Shown here: positions 1 through 5,891 of the stretch, in pieces
Numbering within the stretch: the first letter of the stretch is position 1
Layout of the letters: each line of letters begins with the position of its first letter
Notes under the pieces: model-generated
What the model was told of the DNA's origin: nothing
The model's database searches: none
Seen by the model: the letters and a program-made list of their open reading frames with translations, nothing else
Position numbers and translations under genes: made by a program
Assembly: GCA_012514125.1 (NCBI GenBank)
Contig: JAAZAW010000197.1
Span: 1 to 9,565, forward strand
Length of the DNA: 9,565 nucleotides
Direction: 5' to 3'
Source: Phycisphaerae bacterium
GTDB taxonomy: Bacteria; Planctomycetota; Phycisphaerae; JAAYCJ01

Positions 1-408
1 ATCGTACTGACGAAAAACATCCATGATGGAAAATTTCCCGCAGAATGAATCCCGTCGGCACACCGGAGCCATTTTCTCAAGTTCATCGGGATAGGCGTGA
101 ATGAAAATCGGGACGTTGGCTTCACGCACCGCCTGGACCGCTCCCATCTCATCGCCGAAATTCGGCAGGCAGATAATCACACCTCCGAACTGTCCCCGTT
201 TTTCTCGAAGAAACTTCGCGAACTTCTCCCCGTCCTGGATCGTCTCGACGGCGCCATGCGGTGTGGCCTGGGCATCCATCACCAGCGTGTCATGCCCAAG
301 TTTTTGAAGTGCTCCGAGCATCTCTTTTCTGGCTGAACTTTGCAGGCTTGCAGGAAAGAAACCTCGATTCCCGAACATCACCGCAAATGTTGTTTTCTTT
401 GTTTGCAT
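1..408 (-). CDS. L-fucose/L-arabinose isomerase-family protein, N-terminal part (3' end beyond the left edge)
   Basis: The first 136 codons of a minus-strand gene that continues past the window. The translation begins MQTKKTTFAVMFGNRGFFP and contains GVIICLPNFGDEMGAV (about residues 84-99) and RRDSFCGKFSIMDVFRQY near the edge. This pattern (GNRGFFP, LPNFGDE, FCGK..IMDVF) matches the N-terminal domain of the L-fucose/L-arabinose isomerase fold family, which interconverts aldoses and ketoses using Mn2+. The metal ligands lie in the missing C-terminal part, so activity cannot be judged. The start at 408 is preferred over an in-frame ATG at 426 because AGGA lies 9 nt before it. The gene begins 38 bp after the aldolase stop with no terminator between them, so the two are probably co-transcribed. 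The substrate is unknown: relatives act on fucose and arabinose, and some act on sulfoquinovose. The family call is fairly secure, the exact reaction is not. Confidence 0.8.
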   Translation of the reverse strand, partial: MQTKKTTFAVMFGNRGFFPASLQSSARKEMLGALQKLGHDTLVMDAQATPHGAVETIQDGEKFAKFLREKRGQFGGVIICLPNFGDEMGAVQAVREANVPIFIHAYPDELEKMAPVCRRDSFCGKFSIMDVFRQYD

Positions 409-446
409 GGGTATTGATCCTTTCATGTTTCAGAGCGGCGTGAATT

Positions 447-1340
447 TCAGTCATTTATTAACTGACTTGCCTTACCGTTAATCTTGAGGGTGTCTGTCAA
501 AATGCGGCAAGCGTGCGTATATACTGCTTTCTGGGCTGCCGATTGGGAAGTGGCGATGGTTGCTTCATAAGTTTGCCGAAGTTCAGCCGCAATGTTGATT
601 TTAGTGATGCCGTTGCGAATTCCTTCCTGGACATATTCCTTCGGAATATTCGATCCGCCGTGCAACACCAGGGGAATGTTTGTCACCTGCCGAATCTTTT
701 TGAGATGATCGATGTTTAATCTTGCAGCGACCTTTTTCTCGCTCTTTCGGGCCTGTGAGATTGCGCCGTGAATATTTCCAAAAGCAATCGATAACCAGTC
801 TGCATGGGTTTCCTGCACAAACTGCTCCGCTTCCCGAACGTCGGTAAATCCCTTGCCGGATGCGAAAAGCTCTTCATAATCCGGAACGGGTCCTGCTTCA
901 TGGCCGGCCACTGCGCCCAGTTCGGCTTCGACCGGAATCCCCGCCGCGTGCGTCATATCGACGATATGTTTTGTTGCTTTGATATTTTCCGCCAGTGAAA
1001 GTCTTGATCCATCCACCATCACCGAATCGAAACCCAGTTCGACGGCTTGTCGAATAATCGTTACATAATCCACCGGCTTGTTGTCTTCGTCGATCACGGG
1101 AATATGATCCAGGTGCAGCCGACTGTGGCGTTGATCCTTGCAGGATTCATACGTTTCACGAATAGCTTGAAGACTTCGGGCCTGGAATTTTTCCCATTCA
1201 AGTCTGGCCACTTCGATCAAGCCGAAACTTTGAGTATCCCGTAACGCCCGAACCAAAGGTTCTATCATCGGCAAGTATGGGACATTGAACGCGGGAATCA
1301 CAATTTTCTTTTTAAAGGCACGCAGCATAATAGTGCGCAT
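447..1340 (-). CDS. Class II (zinc-dependent) fructose-bisphosphate/ketose-bisphosphate aldolase family protein
   Basis: A 297-residue protein of normal length for class II aldolases (Fba/GatY/KbaY/IolJ-type), TIM-barrel enzymes that cleave ketose phosphates to dihydroxyacetone phosphate and an aldehyde. Visible signatures are IPAFNV (15-20), LHLDH with Asp78 and the zinc ligand His79, MVDGS (108-112), VEAELG (138-142), GNIHG with zinc ligand His191, LVLHGGS with zinc ligand His227, and KINIAAEL around Asn249. The metal and phosphate-binding residues therefore look intact. Residues 40-75 and the LDHIPVIDEDNK stretch diverge from textbook Fba, so the substrate may not be fructose-1,6-bisphosphate. 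The start at 1340 is chosen over an in-frame ATG at 1358 because AGGAG lies 5 nt upstream of it. The isomerase gene follows directly, suggesting isomerise-then-cleave catabolism of a sugar. A sugar kinase would be expected but is not in view. Confidence 0.85.
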   Translation of the reverse strand: MRTIMLRAFKKKIVIPAFNVPYLPMIEPLVRALRDTQSFGLIEVARLEWEKFQARSLQAIRETYESCKDQRHSRLHLDHIPVIDEDNKPVDYVTIIRQAVELGFDSVMVDGSRLSLAENIKATKHIVDMTHAAGIPVEAELGAVAGHEAGPVPDYEELFASGKGFTDVREAEQFVQETHADWLSIAFGNIHGAISQARKSEKKVAARLNIDHLKKIRQVTNIPLVLHGGSNIPKEYVQEGIRNGITKINIAAELRQTYEATIATSQSAAQKAVYTHACRILTDTLKINGKASQLIND

Positions 1341-1386
1341 GGAATCTCCTCGTAACAAACATGTAGAAACAAGTTGGAATTGCAGC

Positions 1387-1414
1387 TTTATATTACGCGT
1401 ATTTTCAGAGTCTA
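1387..1414 (-). promoter_or_regulatory. Candidate sigma-70 promoter of the aldolase-isomerase unit
   Basis: On the minus strand, TAGACT (1409-1414; 4 of 6 to TTGACA), a 16-bp spacer and TATAAA (1387-1392; 5 of 6 to TATAAT). The predicted start near 1380 gives a leader of about 40 nt before the aldolase ATG. The position fits well because the upstream unit is ended by a strong hairpin at 1507-1547. Confidence 0.45.
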
Positions 1415-1456
1415 TTTTATGCTATCGGCAGGATGGAATGAATGGATGGTATGACA

Positions 1457-1493
1457 AAAGCATGTATATTCAGGCACGGGAACCCCATGCTTT
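1457..1493. repeat. Inverted repeat AAAGCATG/CATGCTTT upstream of the aldolase promoter
   Basis: Perfect 8-bp arms at 1457-1464 and 1486-1493 with a 21-bp spacer. It lies about 45 bp upstream of the candidate -35 box of the aldolase unit, so it could be a binding site for a dimeric regulator. A chance repeat is also possible, and no regulator is seen nearby. Confidence 0.3.
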
Positions 1494-1506
1494 GAAGTGG
1501 TGGAAC

Positions 1507-1547
1507 AAAACAGTTTTTCCGGCGAAGATCACCGGAAAAACTGTTTT
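1507..1547 (-). terminator. Strong hairpin terminator after the cysC-nrnA-phosphodiesterase unit
   Basis: A perfect 16-bp inverted repeat: AAAACAGTTTTTCCGG (1507-1522) and its exact complement (1532-1547), separated by 9 nt. It begins 11 nt past the phosphodiesterase stop. The CCGG base of the inner stem followed by A/T tracts resembles a bidirectional intrinsic terminator. It marks the end of the upstream unit and argues that the aldolase gene has its own promoter. Confidence 0.75.
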
Positions 1548-1558
1548 GGGATTTATGG

Positions 1559-2956
1559 TCAGTCGAGGATATTTTTGCCGATCATATCGGACGGCACGGG
1601 CAGCCCCATCTGCGTCAGGACGGTCGGGGCGAAATCGTACAGGGTGATTTCCTGCCTGCCGGTTTTACTCATGCCTGGAGCCGCACACACATAAATGCCG
1701 TGGAAATTGTGGTTGGCGTCGTCGGGGCCTGTGTCGTTTTCGAAGGTGAAATGGGTCGGATTGCCGACCGTGCCGACGCTTCGCCAGTCGAGATTACCGA
1801 ACAGGACGATCAGGTCGGGCGGGGTGCCGTTGACCTTGCGATAAATCTTGTTCGGGCGATACACTTTTGTGCCCATGGGCTTGCCTTCGTGATCGACCAT
1901 GCTCGTCAGTCGCTCGGTCAATTCATCGGCGAATTTATCGTAGTCTTTTTGCGAGACCTGTCCGTTGGGTTCCCGGCCCTGGACGTTGAAGAAGCATCGT
2001 CCATAGTAGCCGCCTTCGCCCCAGGCACGGGTTTTGGACCAGTCGATCTGCACATCGGCGAATCGTGTGGGTTGGGTGGGCTGGGTCGTGAGGGTCAGGT
2101 AGCCTTCGCGAATCAGCCAGTCGTTAAAGCACACACCGCCTTTCATGCACTTGGCGCCGTGATCGGAGACCAGCCAGATGGCGGTCTCGTCGAGATCGAC
2201 GAGATTCAACAGTTCGCCGATTTTGCCGTCGATATATTTATAAAGATCGACAATGGCGTTTTCGTAGGGATTTCCTTTGACGTAGCGGTGATGGTTCGGG
2301 TCTGCGAATTGCCAGAAGGCGTGATGGATTCGGTCCACGCTCATATCGACCATCCAGAAAAAGTCCCAGTCGCATTTTTGCATATAATGGGCCGCCATGT
2401 CGAATCGCTGCTCGGTCATCGTGTAGATTTCCTTGAGCAGCCAGTCTTTTTTATCGGTTCGGAACCCTTTTGCATCGATGTGATATTCGCCGAAATTTTT
2501 TGCGATATCGTCTTTGAGTTCCGGCGGATAGGTGTAGTTGCTGTCGATGCTCGGTGTCAGGAAACAGCCGATCGACCAGCCTCGGATCGGTTTGGGCGGA
2601 AAGGTTCCCGGTACGCCCAGCGTGAAGGATTTTTTACCGGCACTGGAAAGGATGTCCCAGATGCGCGGTTCCTTGATCGCCAGGCTTGTGGCGATGGTGA
2701 GTTTGTCATAGGACCAGTCTGCGCGGTTGCGAAAGCCGTAGACGCCGAACTGGCCGGGGTCCTTGCTTGCCGCCATACAGCTCCAGGCGGGAACGGTGAT
2801 GGGTGGCATGGAGCTTTCCATGGGGCCGAAGAGGCCTCGCTCGGTGAGTTTTTTGATATTGGGCAGTTGATCGTAATACCGTGTGAACATGAGGTGGGGA
2901 TCGGCGCAGTCGAGTCCGATGACCAGAACTTTTTTGATTTTCGAATCAGTTTGCAT
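1559..2956 (-). CDS. Alkaline phosphatase superfamily protein (type I phosphodiesterase/nucleotide pyrophosphatase family)
   Basis: A 465-residue protein with the conserved skeleton of the Phosphodiest (PF01663-type) branch of the alkaline phosphatase superfamily, two-metal hydrolases of phosphodiesters, nucleotide pyrophosphates or related esters. Visible residues are the first metal Asp16 in VLVIGLDCADP, the nucleophile Thr54 in PPITVPAW, Asp208 and His212 in VDRIHHAFW, Asp265-His266 in SDHGAK, and His419 in NHNFHG. The full metal set appears present. There is no signal peptide or membrane segment, so it should act in the cytoplasm, unlike many secreted relatives. It starts inside the end of the DHH gene (11-bp overlap) with GGAG 7 nt before the ATG, so translational coupling is likely. 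Sitting after cysC and nrnA, its substrate could be an adenylyl or sulfo-nucleotide, but that is inference. The family is secure, the substrate is not. Confidence 0.85.
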   Translation of the reverse strand: MQTDSKIKKVLVIGLDCADPHLMFTRYYDQLPNIKKLTERGLFGPMESSMPPITVPAWSCMAASKDPGQFGVYGFRNRADWSYDKLTIATSLAIKEPRIWDILSSAGKKSFTLGVPGTFPPKPIRGWSIGCFLTPSIDSNYTYPPELKDDIAKNFGEYHIDAKGFRTDKKDWLLKEIYTMTEQRFDMAAHYMQKCDWDFFWMVDMSVDRIHHAFWQFADPNHHRYVKGNPYENAIVDLYKYIDGKIGELLNLVDLDETAIWLVSDHGAKCMKGGVCFNDWLIREGYLTLTTQPTQPTRFADVQIDWSKTRAWGEGGYYGRCFFNVQGREPNGQVSQKDYDKFADELTERLTSMVDHEGKPMGTKVYRPNKIYRKVNGTPPDLIVLFGNLDWRSVGTVGNPTHFTFENDTGPDDANHNFHGIYVCAAPGMSKTGRQEITLYDFAPTVLTQMGLPVPSDMIGKNILD

Positions 2957-3956
2957 TGGTTTTCTCCATATCTGTAGATCGCAGTGATTCCGGATGATCC
3001 AGGCTTTCGATTGCGATTTTTGTTACTTGCCGCACCACGTCGTCGAAAGGTCCGTGCTGGGTGGCGCCGGCAGCTTGGGCGTGTCCGCCGCCGTCTAGCG
3101 ATTTTGCCAAAGGTAATATATTGATTTCATCTTCGGCTCGAAGGTTTATACGCACGGCGCCCGGTTTGGTTTCACTGAAAAGGATGGCGATTTTGACGCC
3201 CTGGATCGATCTGGGTACGAGGACCTGTTCGTCGATATCCCTGGGATGGGCGCCGACGGCGAGAAATTCTTGCTGGGTGACCGTGCTCCAGGCGCAACGT
3301 CCGCATTCGCTGAGTTTGGTATTGGCGTAGACGACCTGCATCAGTTTGAATTCGTGAATTTGCAGGCTTCGGTGAAGTTTTTGGCATACCCAGCCGATTT
3401 TTGCGCCGTGACGTGCCAGCGAGGCGCCGACGGTCAGGGCTTGGTGCGTGGTATTCGCCAGCGAAAAGCCGCAGGTATCGCCGTGAAGTCCTGCGTAAAG
3501 GAGCGTCGCTTCGTTGGCGGTCAGTTTGGCGCCGAGGGTGTCGAGCAGGGTGTATACCATTTGCGAACAGCTTGCCGCGGTTGGATCGACCCAGTTGATC
3601 TGTCCATAGTTTTCATTTCCCAGGTGGTGGTCGATGTTGCAGATGGCGGCCGGGGGCAGATCGAGTTCTTTGGGTTTGTTGATTCGTTTGGGCAAGGCGG
3701 TATCGACCACGATGATCAGGTCGATATCGTCAAGATGCCTGGGAAGTTGAAGAAATTCCTGTGGGATGAGTTGGAGCAATCCCTGGTATTTTCCGCTTAC
3801 GGATTCGCTGGGGAGCAACAACTGCGCGTCTTTGCCCATTGCTCGCAGGGCTGTGAGCATGGTCAGTTGGCTGCCGAGGCAATCCGCATCGGGATTCACA
3901 TGCCCGCAGACCAGAGGTTTGCGGGCGTTTTCAATTGCCAGGCGAACTTCCTGCAT
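2946..3956 (-). CDS. DHH/DHHA1 phosphoesterase, NrnA-like (oligoribonuclease / pAp phosphatase)
   Basis: A 336-residue DHH-DHHA1 protein, the usual length for NrnA. Motif I is CGHVNPDADCLGS (17-29; His19, Asp23, Asp25), motif II is VVDTA with Asp85, motif III is DHH at 109-111, motif IV is HGDT with Asp160, and the DHHA1 substrate loop is DGGGHAQAAG (288-297). All Mn2+ ligands are present. NrnA enzymes finish RNA decay by cleaving nanoRNAs and also convert 3'-phosphoadenosine-5'-phosphate (pAp) to AMP. The gene follows cysC by 31 bp and overlaps the phosphodiesterase gene. Because PAPS use releases pAp, this placement supports the pAp phosphatase role. AAGGA lies about 11 nt before the ATG. 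A nanoRNase-only role or another DHH substrate remains possible. Confidence 0.85.
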   Translation of the reverse strand: MQEVRLAIENARKPLVCGHVNPDADCLGSQLTMLTALRAMGKDAQLLLPSESVSGKYQGLLQLIPQEFLQLPRHLDDIDLIIVVDTALPKRINKPKELDLPPAAICNIDHHLGNENYGQINWVDPTAASCSQMVYTLLDTLGAKLTANEATLLYAGLHGDTCGFSLANTTHQALTVGASLARHGAKIGWVCQKLHRSLQIHEFKLMQVVYANTKLSECGRCAWSTVTQQEFLAVGAHPRDIDEQVLVPRSIQGVKIAILFSETKPGAVRINLRAEDEINILPLAKSLDGGGHAQAAGATQHGPFDDVVRQVTKIAIESLDHPESLRSTDMEKTNAN

Positions 3957-3987
3957 AACGAAATCATTCCTTTTATATTTTAGCGAT

Positions 3988-4578
3988 TTATTTACCGCAC
4001 TGACAGCCGCAACTGCATCCTTTGGTCGCAGTGGGGATCAGGTTTTTCGATTCAAGGTAGCTTAAAATTTTCAGAGCGGAGGTTTGCGGGTCTTCCGATT
4101 GTGTTTTGATTTCGATTTCGGGATTGAGGGGTGCTTCGTAGGGGTCGTCCACGCCGGTGAAGCCTTTGAGCTGGCCTGCACGGGCTTTTTTGTAAAGGCC
4201 TTTCACATCGCGTTTTTCGCATTCTTCGACAGGGGTACTGACGTAGACTTCGATGAACGCTCCGCCGTTGCTTTCGATGAGTTTTCGATTTTCATCACGA
4301 ACGCTGCGATATGGGCTGATGGCGGCTGCGATGGAATTGACGCCGTTGCGGGTGAGCAGGTCGCAGACGAAGCCGATTCGCCGGATGTTGATGTCGCGAT
4401 CTTCTTTCGAGAAGGTCAATCCTTTTGAGAGGTTGGTTCGGACGACATCGCCGTCGAATACTTCAACCTTGACACCGCGTTTTCGCAGTTCCGGGGTGAG
4501 GATATCGGCAATTGTGCTCTTGCCGGCAGAGGGAAGTCCAGTGAACCACAAACAAAAACCCTTACCATTTTTCGTCAT
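3988..4578 (-). CDS. cysC: Adenylylsulfate (APS) kinase
   Basis: A 196-residue cytoplasmic P-loop kinase that phosphorylates APS to PAPS. Walker A is GLPSAGKST (14-22), followed by FDGD (41-44), the RRIGFVCDLL segment (66-75) and ISPYRSVRDENR (87-98), which is typical of APS kinases. KARAGQLKGFTGVDDPYEAP (131-150) is the usual substrate lid. The start at 4578 is preferred over an in-frame ATG at 4716 because AGGAG lies 9 nt upstream and homology begins there. The protein stands alone, not fused to ATP sulfurylase. The last residues are odd: cysteines at 188, 190, 192 and 194 alternate with Ser, Gly and Gln (GCSCGCQCGK), a possible metal-binding or redox tail that is not part of the catalytic fold. 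It is first in an apparent operon with nrnA and the phosphodiesterase gene. No ATP sulfurylase or sulfotransferase is in view. Confidence 0.93.
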   Translation of the reverse strand: MTKNGKGFCLWFTGLPSAGKSTIADILTPELRKRGVKVEVFDGDVVRTNLSKGLTFSKEDRDINIRRIGFVCDLLTRNGVNSIAAAISPYRSVRDENRKLIESNGGAFIEVYVSTPVEECEKRDVKGLYKKARAGQLKGFTGVDDPYEAPLNPEIEIKTQSEDPQTSALKILSYLESKNLIPTATKGCSCGCQCGK

Positions 4579-4615
4579 AATCAATCGCTCCTGATAACAA
4601 GACTTAACAAAAGTT

Positions 4616-4644
4616 ACTATTGTGTCGATTTTTAACAAGTTCAA
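4616..4644 (-). promoter_or_regulatory. Possible promoter of the cysC unit
   Basis: On the minus strand TTGAAC (4639-4644), a 17-bp spacer and AATAGT (4616-4621), each 4 of 6 to consensus, about 38 bp before the cysC start. The fit is only moderate. It is offered because it is the best pair in the correct place. Confidence 0.35.
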
Positions 4645-5103
4645 CGATCGAGGCGGATATTTTAACGGCCTTCGAGCGGGAATGAACCGACAACGTACCA
4701 TACAAAAGAGAATCAATCATAGTCCCCCGGCGGGTAAAAGTAAAGACTTCTTGAACTCTTAATGGAGTGTGCGTGTTTGTTGGAATTTTCTGGGGGGCCT
4801 CTTTTTTTATTATTCTCTCGCAGGCGGGGATTCAGAAATGCGACCGGTGAGGTGGGGATCATTTTTGATGGCCTTTCTTGAAGATTTTTGAGAAGAAGTT
4901 TTTTTGTCTCGGAGAAGAGGTGTCTCCGCAATGTTAAAGATGTCACATGAATTAGAAAAATGCAAATTTTTGGCTGAAAAATTTTGTTTGAGAAACGGTA
5001 AAGGATGGCCGGCTGGTAAGTTAGGGAGATAAAAAAATTTTATTTTTTTGTTTTGGCGGTGTGAAGGCGGAAAGAGTGAGGAGAGGAAAAACGCGGTTTT
5101 TGA

Positions 5104-5254
5104 GCAATAGCTAGGAATGGATAGAGATTTCTATAGAAATGCGCAGAGATTTCTATGGGGAGTGAAAATTTGATGAAAATAGATCGGTATTTTCATGGGG
5201 AAATCCTTGCCGGCAGCAAATAGCTAGAAACGGCATAGAGATTTCTATGGAAGC
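5104..5254. repeat. Cluster of short hairpin repeats, two diverged copies of a ~40-bp unit
   Basis: Two related units, 5104-5142 and 5216-5254, share the order GCAA-TAGCTAG-AA-GG, then ATAGAGATTTCTAT (5121-5134 and 5235-5248), then GAA-GCG. A third partial copy, AGAGATTTCTAT, is at 5145-5156. ATTTCTATAGAAAT (5127-5140) is a perfect palindrome. ATAGAAAT/ATTTCTAT (5133-5140 with 5149-5156) and ATGAAAATA/TATTTTCAT (5173-5181 with 5188-5196) can form further hairpins. Two of the hairpins are followed directly by GGGG. This is a structured repeat cluster of unknown role: regulatory sites, transcribed structure or decayed mobile repeats. Confidence 0.65.
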
Positions 5255-5275
5255 GGGGGCGAGATATTTTCAGAA

Positions 5276-5311
5276 AATAGGTGTGAGAATAGGTGTGAGA
5301 ATAGGTGTGAA
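5276..5311 (+). repeat. Three tandem copies of a 12-bp unit (AATAGGTGTGAG)
   Basis: AATAGGTGTGAG at 5276-5287 and 5288-5299, then AATAGGTGTGAA at 5300-5311. The array ends 46 bp before the DUF488 start codon and 17 bp before a possible -10 box (TAGAAT, 5329-5334). It may be tandem regulator sites in the promoter region, or simple slippage. Confidence 0.75.
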
Positions 5312-5357
5312 AATCCTGAGATTTGAGGTAGAATTCGATCTATGGGAGGGAAGGGAT

Positions 5358-5705
5358 ATGAAGCTCAAAATTAAGCGAATTTATGAAAAACCACAAAAGG
5401 AAGACGGGGTGCGAATTTTGGTGGATCGTCTTTGGCCTCGGGGGCTTGGGAAGGAAGACGCTCAGATCGATTTATGGCTTAAGGAAATTGCTCCAAGCGA
5501 CGGCCTCAGGAAGTGGTTCAACCATGAACCTGAAAAGTGGGACGAATTCAAACGACGTTATTTGGAAGAACTGGGCAACAAAACCCAGGAGCTTGAAACG
5601 ATTCGCAGTTATATTAAAAAAGGCCGTGTTACTCTGGTTTTTGGAGCGAAGGACGAAAGATACAACAATGCCACGGCTTTGATGGAATATCTGAGTCAAG
5701 AATAG
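5358..5705 (+). CDS. DUF488 family protein (YeaO-like)
   Basis: A 115-residue soluble protein with the YeaO-type DUF488 signatures: MKLKIKRIYE at the start, GVRILVDRLWPRGL (17-30), LWLKEIAPS (39-47), LRKWFNHEPEKWDEFKRRYLEEL (50-72) and VTLVFGAKDERYNNA (91-105). The family is widespread, small and of unknown biochemical function. The conserved Asp-Arg, Trp-Pro-Arg-Gly and Ala-Lys-Asp patterns suggest a catalytic or ligand-binding site. The start at 5358 is chosen because the family begins at MKLK and a purine-rich GGGAGGGAAGGG lies just before it. An upstream in-frame ATG at 5247 would only add residues translated from the tandem and hairpin repeats. The gene is divergent from cysC and is separated from the following membrane-protein gene by a hairpin element. 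The family call is firm, no function can be given. Confidence 0.9.
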   Translation: MKLKIKRIYEKPQKEDGVRILVDRLWPRGLGKEDAQIDLWLKEIAPSDGLRKWFNHEPEKWDEFKRRYLEELGNKTQELETIRSYIKKGRVTLVFGAKDERYNNATALMEYLSQE

Positions 5706-5719
5706 CATGTTCACCCAAA

Positions 5720-5857
5720 TAAGCCTTACGCTCTGTTGAAACGATAGAAAATTCGGACCCTGAGCTTGTCGAAGGGTCATTTTTCACGAACGCCCTGTCG
5801 CTTCGACAAGCTCAGCGACCGAATTAATCGAATGTTTTCAACAGAGCATAAGCCTTA
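5720..5857. repeat. Nested inverted-repeat element (MITE-like/REP-like) with GAGCTTGTCGAAG core
   Basis: Outer arms 5720-5741 and 5836-5857 pair at 20 of 22 positions, including a perfect GCTCTGTTGAAA/TTTCAACAGAGC (5730-5741 and 5836-5847). Inner arms 5750-5774 and 5801-5825 pair at 23 of 25, including a perfect CTGAGCTTGTCGAAG/CTTCGACAAGCTCAG. The inner sequence is a repeat seen in many unrelated bacteria. ATAAGCCTTA also occurs as a direct repeat at 5719-5728 and 5848-5857. It could be a target-site duplication, but because it is nearly palindromic it could instead be part of the terminal repeat. No transposase is encoded. It starts 15 bp after the DUF488 stop and may also act as a terminator between the two flanking genes. 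Confidence 0.75.
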
Positions 5858-5891
5858 GTAAATACTGTTTATTTTTTGAGAGGATGCATCT

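Larger units (their letters stand above)
4579..5357. other. Long intergenic region between divergent cysC and DUF488 genes
   Basis: 779 bp with no convincing gene. An open frame on the minus strand (4713-4946) has low-complexity composition, no recognisable motif and no good ribosome site. A 33-codon plus-strand frame (4931-5032) is equally unsupported. The left half is AT-rich with homopolymer tracts. Positions 4910-4928 hold a small hairpin (CGGAGA/TCTCCG). The right half (5104-5254) holds a cluster of palindromic repeats, and 5276-5311 a tandem repeat; both are listed separately. Confidence 0.7.

Noticed and set aside
1700..2977. Long open frame (425 codons) on the plus strand opposite the phosphodiesterase gene
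   Set aside because: It mirrors the real gene on the other strand, which has a complete set of catalytic motifs and a ribosome site. The frame stays open through codon bias only and shows no family motif.
3246..3983. 245-codon plus-strand frame opposite the nrnA-like gene
   Set aside because: Shadow of the DHH gene, which has all five conserved motifs. No recognisable domain in the shadow.
4713..4946. 77-codon minus-strand frame upstream of cysC
   Set aside because: Low-complexity basic composition, no motif, no clear ribosome site, and it sits in a region of homopolymer runs.
4931..5032. 33-codon plus-strand frame in the intergenic region
   Set aside because: It has no recognisable similarity and only a distant purine-rich stretch as ribosome site. 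It could be a small gene but cannot be supported.
5104..5254. CRISPR-like array in the repeat cluster
   Set aside because: Only two to three imperfect copies, no regular spacers and no cas genes nearby.
5247..5357. N-terminal extension of the DUF488 protein with an IGVR repeat
   Set aside because: It translates the hairpin and tandem repeats. Family homology starts at the ATG at 5358, where a good ribosome site is present.
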